A stretch of DNA of 7,084 nt from Methanobrevibacter sp. (GTDB lineage: Archaea; Methanobacteriota; Methanobacteria; Methanobacteriales; Methanobacteriaceae), in NCBI GenBank assembly GCA_021442885.1, contig JABUVA010000029.1, positions 25,300 through 32,383 of the forward strand, in the 5' to 3' direction. The position numbers were made by a program, and so were the translations under genes. Of this stretch, positions 5,719-7,084 are shown one piece after another. The notes under the pieces are model-generated. The model did no database searches and was not told the origin of the DNA. It saw only the letters and a list, made by a program, of their open reading frames with translations. How positions within the stretch are numbered: position 1 is the stretch's first letter; every line of letters begins with the position of its first letter.

Positions 5719-7084
5719 TTATTGGAAGTTGATTCTTCTTGAAATATCTTTAGGTAATGGTAATCCTCTATAAGGCATTCCTTTTGTTGCTTCTTTTACA
5801 ACTTCGATTAATTCATCAACATTCATATCAACCTTTTCGCCGGTTTCACGAACTGTAACAGTTAAATTACCAGATTCCACTTCATTGTCACCTACTACAA
5901 AGGTATAAGGAATCCATTCTGTTGCAGCATTTCTAATTTTTTTACCTACACTTTCATCTCTATCATCAACATCAACACGAATATTTGCAGCTGAAATCTT
6001 ATTAGATAATTCATTAGCAAATGCTTTATGTGATTCTCCAACAGTAATTACTCTTACTTGAACTGGACTTAGCCAAGCAGGTAACATTGGAGCCTTTTCA
6101 TCTAATTCAATAGCTGTTTTTTCAAGTAAGCTACAAATTACTCTTTCAATACTTCCAGTTGGTGAGCAGTGAAGAATTGTTGGATAGTGTTCTTCTCCAT
6201 CTTCTCCAAGATAGGTAATGTCAAATCTTTTACCACTTTCAACATCAATTTGAACTGTAGGGTTTTCAATTGGTCTACCTAAGTAATCAATAGCTGCAAA
6301 GTCTATTTTACATACCCAGTAATGTTTTCTTTCAGGTAAAACTTCAAGTAAAACAGGTTTTCCAATTTTCTCACCAATACTATACATCCAATCTTCATTT
6401 TCATCAAAGAAGTCTTGTGTTGCTCTAAAAATTACTTCATAGTTAACATCAAGGTCAACTCCAGTTTGAATACACATATCTGTTTGTTTGGAGAATTCTT
6501 CTAAAGAAGCAGGAACATCAGCACAGAAACTGTGGAAATCAGGCATTGTAAATGCTCTTAATCTTTTAAGTCCTACAACTTCTCCTTTTTTCTCAAAACG
6601 GAAACTGTAAGTTGAAAGTTCATATAATTTAGCAGGTAAGTTTCTCCAAGTTAAAAATGAATCTGCCATAACTCTAAATGCACCAAAACAACATGCAAAT
6701 CTAAGCATTAAATTCTTTTTAGTATCAGTTTTATATTGTCTTTCACCAAATTTAGCTGCATGAGTGTTAATTGCATCGTTTTCTAAATCATAGAAAATAG
6801 GAGTTTCAATAGGCATTGCACCTTGCTCAACTACTAAATTGTAAACATAATCAGAAAGTAAGTCTCTTACAAGACGTCCTTTAGGGAACCATTTAAGATT
6901 ACCTACATCAGAGGCAATTTCATAGTCACAAATCTCTTTTTCTCTCATTAATTTAACATGAGGAGGTTCACCTTCATCAGAGGATCCTTCTCCTAATTCA
7001 TATTGAACAAGCTTTTCAAATTGTTCATTATCAAATTTAAAATCATCAATTTCAATTATTTTATTCCCATCAAGAACAGACCAA
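5719..7084 (-). CDS. thrS: Threonyl-tRNA synthetase, archaeal type (5' end outside window)
   Basis: The frame is open to the right edge, where the first full codon is TGG at 7083-7081, giving 454 visible C-terminal residues of a protein that is usually about 610. The missing part is most of the archaeal N-terminal editing domain, which removes serine mischarged onto tRNA-Thr. The ATG at 6948 is internal, since coding continues upstream through [12 protein letters not shown]. Numbering from that Met, the class II core includes motif 2 ([18 protein letters not shown], 116-133) and motif 3 (GSIERV, 265-270). The probable zinc ligands that select threonine are Cys87 in ACCFG, His139 in MPDFH and His260 in ILHCS. 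The anticodon-binding domain runs from about 293 to 395. The protein ends RRINFQ. It attaches threonine to tRNA-Thr in the cytoplasm. No defect is visible. Confidence 0.96.
   Translation of the reverse strand, partial: WSVLDGNKIIEIDDFKFDNEQFEKLVQYELGEGSSDEGEPPHVKLMREKEICDYEIASDVGNLKWFPKGRLVRDLLSDYVYNLVVEQGAMPIETPIFYDLENDAINTHAAKFGERQYKTDTKKNLMLRFACCFGAFRVMADSFLTWRNLPAKLYELSTYSFRFEKKGEVVGLKRLRAFTMPDFHSFCADVPASLEEFSKQTDMCIQTGVDLDVNYEVIFRATQDFFDENEDWMYSIGEKIGKPVLLEVLPERKHYWVCKIDFAAIDYLGRPIENPTVQIDVESGKRFDITYLGEDGEEHYPTILHCSPTGSIERVICSLLEKTAIELDEKAPMLPAWLSPVQVRVITVGESHKAFANELSNKISAANIRVDVDDRDESVGKKIRNAATEWIPYTFVVGDNEVESGNLTVTVRETGEKVDMNVDELIEVVKEATKGMPYRGLPLPKDISRRINFQ

Noticed and set aside
6946..6948. 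ATG at 6948 as the thrS start
   Set aside because: The frame continues without a stop to the window edge, and the upstream residues ([12 protein letters not shown]) join naturally to the family sequence, so this Met is internal.

Overview
The window looks like a piece of an archaeal methanogen chromosome of the order Methanobacteriales, most likely a Methanobrevibacter. I base this on the strong AT richness, an archaeal-type threonyl-tRNA synthetase, a fused formaldehyde-activating enzyme/hexulose-phosphate synthase (Fae-Hps), a CfbB/CbiA amidotransferase of the kind used for coenzyme F430, and archaeal signals (TATA boxes, GGAGG/GGTG ribosome binding sites, a T-tract terminator). The genus is inferred from recalled protein similarity; no search was run.

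Layout. The left part (1-1898) is on the minus strand: cfbB, followed after 10 bases by the start of a multi-pass membrane protein that runs off the left edge and resembles oligosaccharide repeat unit polymerases. A 355-base very AT-rich gap (1899-2253) separates cfbB from a divergent plus-strand gene, 2254-4101, which encodes a 615-residue coiled-coil rod of unknown function. That gene collides tail to tail with a minus-strand zinc-ribbon gene (4098-4370), and the two stop codons share the four bases TTAA. Further right, also on the minus strand, lie fae-hps (4419-5660), with a clear promoter, ribosome binding site and terminator, and the 3' three-quarters or so of thrS (5719 to the right edge).

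Function. cfbB, fae-hps and thrS are core metabolism: tetrapyrrole amidation for F430 and/or cobalamin, ribulose-5-phosphate supply with formaldehyde capture, and tRNA charging. The membrane polymerase-like gene belongs to surface polysaccharide synthesis. The coiled-coil protein is the least explained part. Hand phasing shows its aromatic residues falling almost entirely in one heptad core position, with apparent four-residue phase shifts (stutters) further along. I see no RNA gene, CRISPR array, insertion sequence or phage gene here.
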